Shown piece after piece: positions 56,182-64,000 of a stretch of 64,000 bases of DNA (positions are counted from its first letter, which is position 1; the number at the start of each line of letters is the position of its first letter). A model generated the notes under the pieces. It worked only from the letters and a program-made list of their open reading frames with translations. It did not search any database and was not told the origin of the DNA. The stretch comes from Flavobacteriaceae bacterium UBA5534 (GTDB lineage: Bacteria; Bacteroidota; Bacteroidia; Flavobacteriales; Flavobacteriaceae): contig DINS01000027.1 in the NCBI GenBank assembly GCA_002426015.1, positions 1 to 64,000 of the forward strand, read 5' to 3'. The position numbers and the translations under genes are program-made.

Positions 56182-56982
56182 ATGGAAACAAAATTACATA
56201 CCTTTTTACAATCTGGCCTGATTGACAAGTACATATTAGGCACAACAACTTTTGAGGAATCTCAAAAAGTTGAACAGTATATTGACACCTACCCTGAAGT
56301 AGAAGCCGAATACAACAGACTGCAAGATAATTTAGAAATCATTGCAAAAGCAAATGCTGTTGAAGCCCCAAAGTTCGTTTTGCATAACATATTGGAAGAT
56401 TTAGACGAGAAGCCAGTAATTAAACTATCTGCTCCAACTATTCAAAAGGAAAGAACACCTTGGTATAGTATTGCTGCAAGTTTTGCCGCTATTGCTTTTG
56501 CGGTCACAGCATTTTTATTGTATCAAAAAAACATGGAGTTGATTGAAGAAAATCAGATTGTAGTCGATGAAATTTTTGATTTACGAAGCGATATAGAAAA
56601 CAATAATAACAAATTGGATAATGTTATGCGTCAGTTTATGAAGCTCAACAATCCTGAAACCGAAAAATATGTGTTGAGAGGTAACGAGCGTGCTAAAGAT
56701 TTAAAAACCGTAGCTTATATCAATGCCGTAGACAAAACATCGATGATTGATGTGGTATCTTTACCAAAGTTACCTGAAGAACAGCAATATCAAATTTGGG
56801 CAGAACTACAAGATAAAATGGTCAGTTTGGGTATTTTAGACAGCAATGATAGAAAATTAAAATCCATTCCTTACATGGAAAATGCTTTAGGATTGAGCAT
56901 CACTATCGAATCTAAAAACAAAACTAACAATAGAGCAACAGCTAATAATGAAGTTGCCGAAGTCACTCTGAAAAACAAATAA
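56182..56982 (+). CDS. Anti-sigma factor (RskA type)
   Basis: 266 residues from ATG 56182 (TTG 56173 is less likely). N-terminal cytoplasmic sigma-binding part, one membrane helix (about 93-113, WYSIAASFAAIAFAVTAFLL), coiled coil, then the periplasmic anti-sigma-K domain (LPKLPEEQQYQIWAEL). It should hold the preceding ECF factor until a periplasmic signal releases it. Starts nine bases after the sigma gene. Confidence 0.9.
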   Translation: METKLHTFLQSGLIDKYILGTTTFEESQKVEQYIDTYPEVEAEYNRLQDNLEIIAKANAVEAPKFVLHNILEDLDEKPVIKLSAPTIQKERTPWYSIAASFAAIAFAVTAFLLYQKNMELIEENQIVVDEIFDLRSDIENNNNKLDNVMRQFMKLNNPETEKYVLRGNERAKDLKTVAYINAVDKTSMIDVVSLPKLPEEQQYQIWAELQDKMVSLGILDSNDRKLKSIPYMENALGLSITIESKNKTNNRATANNEVAEVTLKNK

Positions 56983-57000
56983 AAATGCTTTTATAGCATT

Positions 57001-57042
57001 AAAAAAACCCACATCTGTGTCTATTTACAGATGTGGGTTTTT
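57001..57042. terminator. Bidirectional terminator between anti-sigma and aquaporin genes
   Basis: The stem AAACCCACATCTGT/ACAGATGTGGGTTT with an eight-base loop is preceded by A and followed by T, between convergent genes. Confidence 0.9.
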
Positions 57043-57060
57043 GGTTTATTTATATTTCAA

Positions 57061-57735
57061 CTATTCTTTACTAAATAACGCCTTGTGTATAAAACCAGCA
57101 ACAATGGCTCCAGCTATTGGTGCAACCCAAAACAGCCACAATTGTGATGTATAATCACTTCCAGCAAAAATAGCCTGGCTCGTTGAACGTGCAGGATTTA
57201 CAGAGGTATTTGTAATTGGGATACTAATGAGATGGATAAGTGTCAATCCAAGACCAATGGCAATAGGAGCAAAACCTTTTGGAGCTCTTTCATTGGTACT
57301 TCCTAAAATGATCAACAAGAAAAACATTGTCAGTAAAAACTCTGCCAATAATGCTGAAGTCATTGAAAAGTTTCCAGGTGACAAATCTCCATAGCCATTG
57401 GCAGCAAAGCCACCTACATCTCCATTGCCCAAAATAACATACAGTGCGCCTGCAGCAAGTGTTGCGCCAATTAATTGAGCCACAATATAACTCAATAAAT
57501 CTTTAGAAGGAAACTGACCACCAGCCCATAGCCCTAATGAAACCGCAGGATTAAAATGTCCGCCAGAAATATGGCCAACAGCATAAGCCATAGTCAAAAC
57601 TGTCAAACCAAAGGCCAGTGCAACTCCTGCAAACCCTATACCCAATTCAGGAAAACCAGCGGCAAATATAGCACTACCACAACCTCCAAATACAAGCCAA
57701 AATGTTCCGAAAAACTCTGCAAATAATTTTTTCAT
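57061..57735 (-). CDS. aqpZ: Aquaporin Z-type MIP channel
   Basis: 224 residues, six membrane helices and the two half-helix motifs GGHFNPAVSLG and NTSVNPARS, each with intact NPA. The narrow filter context (ARS after the second NPA) and length fit a water channel rather than a glycerol facilitator. Located in the inner membrane. Single-gene unit. Confidence 0.93.
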   Translation of the reverse strand: MKKLFAEFFGTFWLVFGGCGSAIFAAGFPELGIGFAGVALAFGLTVLTMAYAVGHISGGHFNPAVSLGLWAGGQFPSKDLLSYIVAQLIGATLAAGALYVILGNGDVGGFAANGYGDLSPGNFSMTSALLAEFLLTMFFLLIILGSTNERAPKGFAPIAIGLGLTLIHLISIPITNTSVNPARSTSQAIFAGSDYTSQLWLFWVAPIAGAIVAGFIHKALFSKE

Positions 57736-57899
57736 AAAAATAAAATTAATTAGTTATTAAAATAAATGTATCAATAATTATCTACCTGGCACTCAAATTG
57801 TTAAAAAATAATAAAAATTGTTAATTTCAGAATAAAACAACGCTTTCACTCCCTTAAAATTCTATGGTTAACTTCATGGCATTTTGACTTGAAAAATTG

Positions 57900-57907
57900 T
57901 ATCTTTG
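57900..57907 (+). promoter_or_regulatory. -7 promoter element of the 67-residue gene
   Basis: TATCTTTG matches TAnnTTTG, 17 bases before the start codon. No TTG at the standard -33 distance. Confidence 0.6.
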
Positions 57908-57924
57908 CACAAAATTAATCCGCA

Positions 57925-58128
57925 ATGAAACTCTTATTAATTACATTAATTCTTTTAGGTCTTGCCATCGCAGGAATCGCTATAAAAATCTGGGCAAAAA
58001 AAGACGGTAAATTTGCTGGTACTTGCGCTAGCCAAAACCCTATGCTCAATAAAGATGGTGAAGCCTGTGGTTTTTGTGGAAAAACTCCCGATCAATTTGA
58101 AAACTGTAACGAAACTCAACACTCGTAA
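57925..58128 (+). CDS. Small Cys-rich membrane-anchored protein
   Basis: 67 residues. One N-terminal membrane helix (about 2-22) and a short outward tail with four cysteines: GTCASQNP, GEACGFCGK and ENCNET. CxxC in ACGFCGK suggests a metal site or redox pair. Conserved small proteins of this sort occur in flavobacteria without known function. The next gene, a glycosyltransferase, begins six bases later. Confidence 0.8.
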   Translation: MKLLLITLILLGLAIAGIAIKIWAKKDGKFAGTCASQNPMLNKDGEACGFCGKTPDQFENCNETQHS

Positions 58129-58134
58129 GTCTCA

Positions 58135-59244
58135 ATGCTGATTTTTACTGTTCTGTTCTGCATCTTTATTGTAGTTGTTTGCATTCAAATTTTATTTTAC
58201 GCATTTATTTTTGGTCAGTTTCATCTGATTAAACCTCAACAATCATCTCAAAAACCTCCTATATCTATTATTATTTGCGCAAAAAATGAAGCTAAAAACC
58301 TAAAGCGCTTTTTGCCCTCAATACTAGAACAAGATTATCCTAATTTTGAAATTGTATTGATCAACGACAGTTCTAATGACAAAACACTTAAAGTTATGGA
58401 AGCTTTTAAAGCTGACCATAGCAACATAAAAATTGTCAATGTGAAAAGTATAGAAGCTTTTTGGGGAAATAAAAAGTATGCTTTGACACTTGGCATCAAA
58501 GCTGCCTCGCATAACCATTTATTGTTTACAGATGCTGATTGTAAACCTATTTCCAATCAATGGGTCAACGAAATGTGCAGTCATTTTTCAAATTCAAAAT
58601 CGATAGTGATTGGTTATGGTGCTTATAAAAAGGAGAAAAAATCTTTTTTAAACAAGTTGATACGATTCGAAACATTATTGACAGCAGTTCAATACTTTTC
58701 ATATGCCAAAATGGGGCAACCTTATATGGCTGTCGGACGAAACTTGGCATATACAAAACAAACTTTTTTTGAGGCACGTGGTTTTATGAACCACATGAAC
58801 ATTAAATCTGGTGATGACGACTTGTTTATCAACCAAATTGCTGACAAACACAATACTGCACTTTGTATTTCTAAAAATAGCTTTACAGAATCGGTTCCTA
58901 AAAAAACATACAAAGACTGGATACTTCAAAAACGAAGACACATTAGCACAGCCAAATTTTACAAAACAAAGCATAAAGCTGCACTAGCTACCTTTTACAT
59001 ATCTCAACTATTATTTTTTATTATGGCAATCGTTTTGATCAGTTCGCTGTTATACTGGCAAATAATAATAGGTTTGATTAGTTTGAGATATATTGTAATG
59101 GTAACAAGCATGTTGATGGCTTCAAAAAAACTGGAAGAAAAAGATTTGATTGCCTATATTCCCTTATTGGAATTATTTTTAATTATCACACAATTCTCTA
59201 TATTTATAAAAAATCTGACCTCAAAACCCAATCATTGGAATTAA
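58135..59244 (+). CDS. Family 2 glycosyltransferase, membrane-bound
   Basis: 369 residues. N-terminal membrane helix (about 1-25), GT-A domain with ISIIICAKNEAKNL, FTDADCKP (DxD-type metal site), GDDDLFI (catalytic-base region) and QKRRH in place of QxxRW, then two or three C-terminal helices. It resembles processive synthases such as cellulose or hyaluronan synthase; the sugar is unknown. Its end overlaps the next sigma gene by ten bases. Confidence 0.88.
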   Translation: MLIFTVLFCIFIVVVCIQILFYAFIFGQFHLIKPQQSSQKPPISIIICAKNEAKNLKRFLPSILEQDYPNFEIVLINDSSNDKTLKVMEAFKADHSNIKIVNVKSIEAFWGNKKYALTLGIKAASHNHLLFTDADCKPISNQWVNEMCSHFSNSKSIVIGYGAYKKEKKSFLNKLIRFETLLTAVQYFSYAKMGQPYMAVGRNLAYTKQTFFEARGFMNHMNIKSGDDDLFINQIADKHNTALCISKNSFTESVPKKTYKDWILQKRRHISTAKFYKTKHKAALATFYISQLLFFIMAIVLISSLLYWQIIIGLISLRYIVMVTSMLMASKKLEEKDLIAYIPLLELFLIITQFSIFIKNLTSKPNHWN

Positions 59245-59783
59245 AGCAAGCTATTGAAAAAGCAAAACAAAACAACCAAATGGCGTTTAACTTTTTGTTA
59301 GACACTTTTTGGAACGATGTGTATGGTTTTCAGCTGAAGCGTACCGAAAATGAGAATGATGCTGAAGATATAACCATCCAGACGTTTTCAAAAGCATTTG
59401 ACAAAATACATACCTATAATCCTGATTATGAATTTAAAACATGGTTATTTACCATATCAAAAAACATTCATATCGATTTGGAGCGAAAGCGAAAATCTTC
59501 AATTACCAATACAACCAACAAAACAGATGATCCTGAATATTATGATATCATTGACGAATCTCCTTCAGTTGAAGACGAACTCATCATTGAACAAAATTTG
59601 GCAAAACTGCTTCGTGATATCAAAAAACTAAAACCACATTATCAAGAAGTCATCAACTTAAGATACTTTCAAGAATTGAGTTATCTCGAAATTTCTGATC
59701 AGCTCAAAGAACCAATCAATAATGTAAAGGTGAAGTTGTTGCGTGCAAAAAAATTGTTGGCTGAAATAATTAAGAAGAAGTAA
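59235..59783 (+). CDS. ECF-type RNA polymerase sigma factor
   Basis: 182 residues from TTG 59235, which keeps the full region 2 start; ATG 59280 would remove it. Region 2 (DAEDITIQTFSKAFDKI, then FKTWLFTISKNIHIDLERKRK) and region 4 (YFQELSYLEISDQLKEPINNVKVKL split by a loop) are visible. It overlaps the glycosyltransferase gene. No anti-sigma gene follows, unlike the pair at 55.6 kb. Confidence 0.9.
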   Translation: MELKQAIEKAKQNNQMAFNFLLDTFWNDVYGFQLKRTENENDAEDITIQTFSKAFDKIHTYNPDYEFKTWLFTISKNIHIDLERKRKSSITNTTNKTDDPEYYDIIDESPSVEDELIIEQNLAKLLRDIKKLKPHYQEVINLRYFQELSYLEISDQLKEPINNVKVKLLRAKKLLAEIIKKK

Positions 59784-59881
59784 TCACATTCTATAGAGTC
59801 TAAATTTTTTGAATTTTAATTCTATTAAATGCTATAGTCAAACTCAATAGTCAGTCCTAACAAATTATTAATTATACTTCG

Positions 59882-59889
59882 TATCTTTG
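59882..59889 (+). promoter_or_regulatory. -7 promoter element of lipA-gap
   Basis: TATCTTTG matches TAnnTTTG, 20 bases before lipA. Confidence 0.6.
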
Positions 59890-59909
59890 CTGTTCAAATT
59901 AAGCATCAA

Positions 59910-60788
59910 ATGGAATCCAAAACCGTTTCTAACATCCTACCAGAACGTCAAGCCAAACCAAAATGGCTGCGTGTAAAACTTCCTACCGGAAAAAAATATA
60001 CCGAACTTCGAGGATTGGTTGACAAATATAAGCTCAACACCATTTGCACTTCTGGAAGTTGTCCAAATATGGGAGAATGTTGGGGAGAAGGCACAGCAAC
60101 TTTCATGATTTTAGGAAATGTATGCACACGTTCCTGTGGGTTTTGCGGAGTTAAAACTGGTCGTCCAGACACATTGGATTGGGACGAACCAGAAAAAGTA
60201 GCACGCTCTATAAAGATCATGAACATCAAACATGCTGTTTTGACAAGTGTTGATAGAGACGATTTGAAAGATATGGGAAGTATCATGTGGTCAGAAACTG
60301 TTAAAGCTGTTCGTCGCATGAATCCTGAAACTACTTTAGAAACTTTAATTCCCGATTTTCAAGGCATCGAACAACATATTGATAGGATTATTGAAGTCGC
60401 TCCAGAAGTTGTCTCTCATAATATCGAAACAGTTAGACGACTGACACGCGAAGTGAGAATACAGGCCAAATACGACAGAAGTCTTGGTGTTTTAAAATAC
60501 TTGAAATCACAAGGACAACGTCGCACAAAATCTGGTATCATGCTTGGCCTTGGTGAAACCAGAGAAGAGGTTATCGAAACACTTCATGACTTGCGAACCA
60601 ACGAAGTTGATGTGGTAACTATTGGTCAATATTTACAACCTAGTAAAAAACACTTACCTGTTAAACAATTTATCCTACCTGAACAATTTGAAGAATACAA
60701 ACAAATTGGTCTCGATTTAGGCTTCAGACATGTCGAAAGTAGTGCATTGGTAAGATCATCTTACAAAGCCCAAAAACACATTAATTAA
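59910..60788 (+). CDS. lipA: Lipoyl synthase
   Basis: 292 residues. Both FeS clusters are readable: the auxiliary site CTSGSCPNMGECWG (CxxxxCxxxxxC) and the radical-SAM site CTRSCGFCG (CxxxCxxC); the RSSYKA motif near the end holds the conserved Ser. It inserts two sulfurs into octanoylated E2 and GcvH proteins. Its stop overlaps the GAPDH start by one base. Confidence 0.98.
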   Translation: MESKTVSNILPERQAKPKWLRVKLPTGKKYTELRGLVDKYKLNTICTSGSCPNMGECWGEGTATFMILGNVCTRSCGFCGVKTGRPDTLDWDEPEKVARSIKIMNIKHAVLTSVDRDDLKDMGSIMWSETVKAVRRMNPETTLETLIPDFQGIEQHIDRIIEVAPEVVSHNIETVRRLTREVRIQAKYDRSLGVLKYLKSQGQRRTKSGIMLGLGETREEVIETLHDLRTNEVDVVTIGQYLQPSKKHLPVKQFILPEQFEEYKQIGLDLGFRHVESSALVRSSYKAQKHIN

Positions 60789-61786
60789 TGATTACTATTG
60801 CAATCAACGGTTTTGGACGCATCGGAAGACGCGTTTTTAGGCTTATTCAAGAACGTGATGATATGCAAGTGGTGGTCATCAACGATTTGGCTGACGCCAA
60901 AACCTTAAGCCATTTATTAAAATATGACAGTATTCATGGTGTTTTTAATAAAAAGGTAAAGTCAGAAAGCAATTTTATTTGTGTTGAAGACAAAAAAGTA
61001 AGGCTTCTCAATCATAACCATCCAAACACTATTGATTGGAAACCTTATGATATCGATTTTGTCATTGAATCTTCAGGAAAATTTAAAACAAAAAGTGACT
61101 TGCAACATCATATTGACAATGGTGCAAAAAAGGTCATTCTATCGGTTCCACCAAGCGAAGATGATATTAAAACGGTTGTTGTTGGTGTTAATGATGACAT
61201 TTTGGATGGTAGCGAGACCATTATTTCTAATGCATCTTGTACCACCAACAATGCAGCTCCAATGATTGACGTCATTAATCGTCTTTGCAAAATCAAACAA
61301 GCCTATATTACAACAATACATTCCTATACAACAGATCAAAGCTTACACGATCAACCACATAAAGATTTGCGACGTGCAAGAGCTGCAGGCCAATCAATTG
61401 TACCAACGACAACTGGAGCAGCCAAAGCTTTGACTAAAATTTTCCCTGAATTATCTAATGTTATTGGAGGTTGTGGCATTAGAGTTCCTGTTGCCAATGG
61501 ATCATTGACCGATATTACTTTTAATGTGGAAGAAATAGTATCGATTGAAACCATCAATAAGGCCTTCAAGTACGCGTCAGAAACCTACCTCAAAAATATC
61601 TTGGAATATACTGAAGATCCTATTGTATCTATTGATATTGTTGGTAATCCGCACTCCTGTATTTTCGATTCGCAAATGACTTCTGTTATAGGAAATATGA
61701 TAAAGATAGTTGGCTGGTACGACAATGAAACTGGTTATTCTAACAGAATTTTAGATTTAATTTGCAATTTATCGGATAAAAAGTAA
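60788..61786 (+). CDS. gap: Glyceraldehyde-3-phosphate dehydrogenase, type I
   Basis: 332 residues. NAD-binding INGFGRIGRRVFRL, catalytic Cys in SNASCTTNNAAP and the HSYTTDQ / DLRRARAA phosphate-site segments are intact. It oxidises GAP with NAD(P) in glycolysis or gluconeogenesis. NDLADAKTLSHLLKYDS keeps Asp near position 33, favouring NAD. Flavobacteria often have two gap genes; which role this one plays is open. Coupled to lipA. Confidence 0.96.
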   Translation: MITIAINGFGRIGRRVFRLIQERDDMQVVVINDLADAKTLSHLLKYDSIHGVFNKKVKSESNFICVEDKKVRLLNHNHPNTIDWKPYDIDFVIESSGKFKTKSDLQHHIDNGAKKVILSVPPSEDDIKTVVVGVNDDILDGSETIISNASCTTNNAAPMIDVINRLCKIKQAYITTIHSYTTDQSLHDQPHKDLRRARAAGQSIVPTTTGAAKALTKIFPELSNVIGGCGIRVPVANGSLTDITFNVEEIVSIETINKAFKYASETYLKNILEYTEDPIVSIDIVGNPHSCIFDSQMTSVIGNMIKIVGWYDNETGYSNRILDLICNLSDKK

Positions 61787-61805
61787 CTTTTATCGAATAA
61801 ATAAT

Positions 61806-61813
61806 TATATTTG
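61806..61813 (+). promoter_or_regulatory. -7 promoter element of the sensor kinase gene
   Basis: TATATTTG matches TAnnTTTG, 22 bases before the kinase start codon. Confidence 0.55.
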
Positions 61814-61835
61814 TTCCATATAAAGTGGTCAAAAT

Positions 61836-64000
61836 ATGTCCCAAATCAAATATTACATATTTACATTTTTACTTTGTTTCACCTCCTTTTTATCTGCACA
61901 AACCAATGCCGATGAGGATGTTGATTTGTTAAAAATGCGCATTGAAAACTACATTACTCAAGCTGGTTTTGATAGCGATCGTGGCGATTATTACAACTCC
62001 AAAGATAATTTGGAAAAGGCTTTGGAAATTGCCGAAAAAATCAAAGACAAAAAAAGTCGTGGTGTTATCCAAACCAAAATTGCTAAAATCCAATATATTG
62101 TAGGCGAACCAGAAAACGCACTCGTATCACTCACGAAGGCTGCAGAATTGCAACGTGAAACCAATGACTATGCAAATCTTGCCATTACATATAACATTAG
62201 AGGAATACTTCATAGTAGCAAAGGTGAGTATCCAATAGCTTTAGATTATTTTAATTCGGCCAAAACAAAGTTTGAGGAAGAAGGTCTAGAAGCATTTATA
62301 TCTGACGTTAACTTAAATGAAGCCAAAGTCCATATCAAACTAGAAGATTATAAAACCGCAAAATCTTTATTAGAGCAATCCATTGTACTTGCTAAAAAGC
62401 ACAATCAACCAAGAGTATTGAGTAGCGCGCTCATTTATAGTGGTAAAGTTTTACAACATTTAGATAATAGCGATTTAGCGCTTGCCATGACACAAGAAGG
62501 GCTAGAAATTGCAAAAGCAAACAATGTCATTGAAAACATTAATGACAGTTACCTCACCTTAAGCGAAATTTATCAAAGCATCAATGAGTATAAGCTTGCA
62601 TATGATTTTCAAAAAAAGCACATCACTATTTCTGATTCCATTCTTAATATACAACGCGAAAACATATCGCCAGAACAAAGCTCACAGTTTATAAACGAAT
62701 ATAAGGATGCCAAAACAAAACAGATTGAGGTAAAGTTGGAGGAGGCTGATGCCGAAAACAATCTAACAAGAATAACCACCATCTTAAGTATTGCATTAAT
62801 TACCATTTTGTCATTACTCACCTTATCCTTATATAAAAACAATAACATCAGGCTAAAAACCAACAACATGCTTCATGAAAAAAATGATGAGTTGATCATA
62901 GCCAAAGAAAAAGCCGAGCTTGCTTCAAGAACAAAAGCCAACTTTTTATCGACCGTTACACACGAGTTGAGAACACCATTATATGCAGTGACTGGTCTGA
63001 CCAATATGTTACTAGATGAAGACCCAAAACCAGATCAGATTACACATCTAAAATCACTAAAATTTTCTGGTGAATACCTTTTGACCTTTATCAATGACAT
63101 TCTACAAATCAACAAAATTGAAGCCAATAAAGTTGAATTGGACCCAGAATTGTTCAACTTAAAAAAGAAAGTTGAGAATGTTGTTTCGGCACTCAACAAT
63201 TCAGCTTTAGATAACAATGTCATCTTACATTGTGAATATGAAAAAGACTTGCCAAGCAATTTTATTGCCGACCAGTTAAAAATCTCTCAAATCTTAATAA
63301 ACCTTATTGGCAATGCCATAAAGTTTACCAAAGATGGAGATATCTGGGTCAGAGTCTATAAAATAGATCAAAAAGGTGACGAATATACCCTTCGTTTTGA
63401 AATAGAAGACAACGGAATTGGTATCACTAAAGAAAAACAAGATCATATGTTTGAAAGCTTTTCACAAGGCTCTATTCAAATTAACAGAAAATATGGTGGA
63501 ACAGGACTTGGGCTTTCCATCGTAAAAGGACTTATTGAGATACTTAAAGGTAAAATTTATTTAAAAAGTGAACTCGGAAAAGGATCGACCTTCTTTTTTG
63601 AAATACCACTGACCTACTCTGCAGAAACCATTCAAAAAGAACAACCTAAACAATTTAATAACATTGACGAATTGGACTTAAACAACATCAAAATTTTGGT
63701 CGTCGAAGACAACAAAATCAACCAGATGATTACCAAAAAAATCTTAAATAAAATGAGTCTCTCCTGCGATATTGTTGACAATGGAGAAGAAGCTGTAGAG
63801 CGAGTAAAACAAAATCGTTATGACGTCGTCTTAATGGATATTCATATGCCAGGAATAAGTGGACTGGAGGCCACAAAAATCATTAGAACCTTTGATAAAG
63901 AACTGACTATTTTTGCTTTGACTGCAGTAACTTTAGAAGACAAAATGCATGAGTTTGATGAAGCTGGGTTTGACGATATTATTTCAAAACCGTTTAAGCA
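61836..64000 (+). CDS. Hybrid sensor histidine kinase with TPR sensor (3' partial)
   Basis: The frame runs from ATG 61836 off the window end; 721 residues are visible. A signal peptide (about 1-22) and a periplasmic tetratricopeptide-type sensor (~30-300) are followed by a membrane helix (~310-328). The HisKA domain has phospho-acceptor His376 in THELRTP, and the HATPase domain has DNGIGI and GGTGLGL. A receiver domain has the acidic VVEDN, phospho-acceptor Asp668 in LMDIHMPG and Lys718 near the edge. A DNA-binding or Hpt domain may follow outside the window. The input signal is unknown. Confidence 0.92.
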   Translation, partial: MSQIKYYIFTFLLCFTSFLSAQTNADEDVDLLKMRIENYITQAGFDSDRGDYYNSKDNLEKALEIAEKIKDKKSRGVIQTKIAKIQYIVGEPENALVSLTKAAELQRETNDYANLAITYNIRGILHSSKGEYPIALDYFNSAKTKFEEEGLEAFISDVNLNEAKVHIKLEDYKTAKSLLEQSIVLAKKHNQPRVLSSALIYSGKVLQHLDNSDLALAMTQEGLEIAKANNVIENINDSYLTLSEIYQSINEYKLAYDFQKKHITISDSILNIQRENISPEQSSQFINEYKDAKTKQIEVKLEEADAENNLTRITTILSIALITILSLLTLSLYKNNNIRLKTNNMLHEKNDELIIAKEKAELASRTKANFLSTVTHELRTPLYAVTGLTNMLLDEDPKPDQITHLKSLKFSGEYLLTFINDILQINKIEANKVELDPELFNLKKKVENVVSALNNSALDNNVILHCEYEKDLPSNFIADQLKISQILINLIGNAIKFTKDGDIWVRVYKIDQKGDEYTLRFEIEDNGIGITKEKQDHMFESFSQGSIQINRKYGGTGLGLSIVKGLIEILKGKIYLKSELGKGSTFFFEIPLTYSAETIQKEQPKQFNNIDELDLNNIKILVVEDNKINQMITKKILNKMSLSCDIVDNGEEAVERVKQNRYDVVLMDIHMPGISGLEATKIIRTFDKELTIFALTAVTLEDKMHEFDEAGFDDIISKPFK

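Noticed and set aside
57786..57802. Second sigma-54 site near the aquaporin gene (TGGCAC-N5-TTGTT)
   Set aside because: The essential GC at -12 is GT, and the nearby gene has a good TAnnTTTG box.

Overview
The window is AT-rich chromosomal DNA from a gliding, marine-type member of the Flavobacteriaceae (Bacteroidota). Four things point there. A complete gldK-gldL-gldM-gldN set (type IX secretion and gliding motor) is present. A large surface protein ends in a type IX C-terminal sorting domain. Exosortase F and its partner are present, a pair known from this group. Many genes are preceded by the Bacteroidota -7 element TAnnTTTG. I see no insertion sequence, prophage, CRISPR array or rRNA operon; this is mostly core genome.

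Layout. 1-5.2 kb: 3' part of a repeat-rich secreted protein, an FKBP lipoprotein, an initiator tRNA with a possible decayed tRNA beside it, and a leucine-rich-repeat protein. 5.3-11.1 kb: a leftward operon for a tripartite RND efflux pump (adaptor, pump, TolC-like channel) with a small Cys-rich protein at its end. 11.2-14.6 kb: an ABC-F ATPase, a DUF983 protein and a FAD oxidoreductase. 14.8-23.2 kb: leftward topA, an arginase-fold protein with degraded metal sites, then gldKLMN. 23.4-25.4 kb: an LVIVD-repeat lipoprotein and a membrane protein. 25.6-34.1 kb: rightward miaB, a lipoprotein, a sigma-54 activator, lptE, a TPR protein, secG, groES-groEL and a DUF6090 protein. The groES leader carries a sigma-54-like -24/-12 site and an inverted repeat.

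34.1-38.2 kb: a leftward presumed copper module (HYC_CC_PP protein, TonB-dependent receptor, HMA protein) and the XrtF exosortase pair. 38.3-41.8 kb: free-methionine-R-sulfoxide reductase, a MacB-type permease and purH. 42.0-47.6 kb: the cell-elongation operon mreB-mreC-mreD-mrdA(PBP2)-rodA, then a methyltransferase. 48.4-53.1 kb: valS, a DUF1573 protein and an aspartyl-protease/PDZ protein. 53.2-59.8 kb: an aminotransferase with murB, an ECF sigma/anti-sigma pair, an aquaporin, a small Cys-rich membrane protein, a glycosyltransferase and a second ECF sigma factor. 59.9-64.0 kb: lipA, a GAPDH gene and a hybrid sensor histidine kinase cut by the window edge.

The dominant theme is building and serving the cell envelope: type IX secretion, exosortase sorting, LPS transport (LptE), Sec export (SecG), peptidoglycan synthesis and elongation, efflux and outer-membrane uptake. 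No wholly new multi-gene system is obvious. The best leads are the exosortase F pair with no visible substrate, the presumed copper module with little-known parts, the arginase-fold pseudoenzyme beside gldK, and the unusual control region of groESL.
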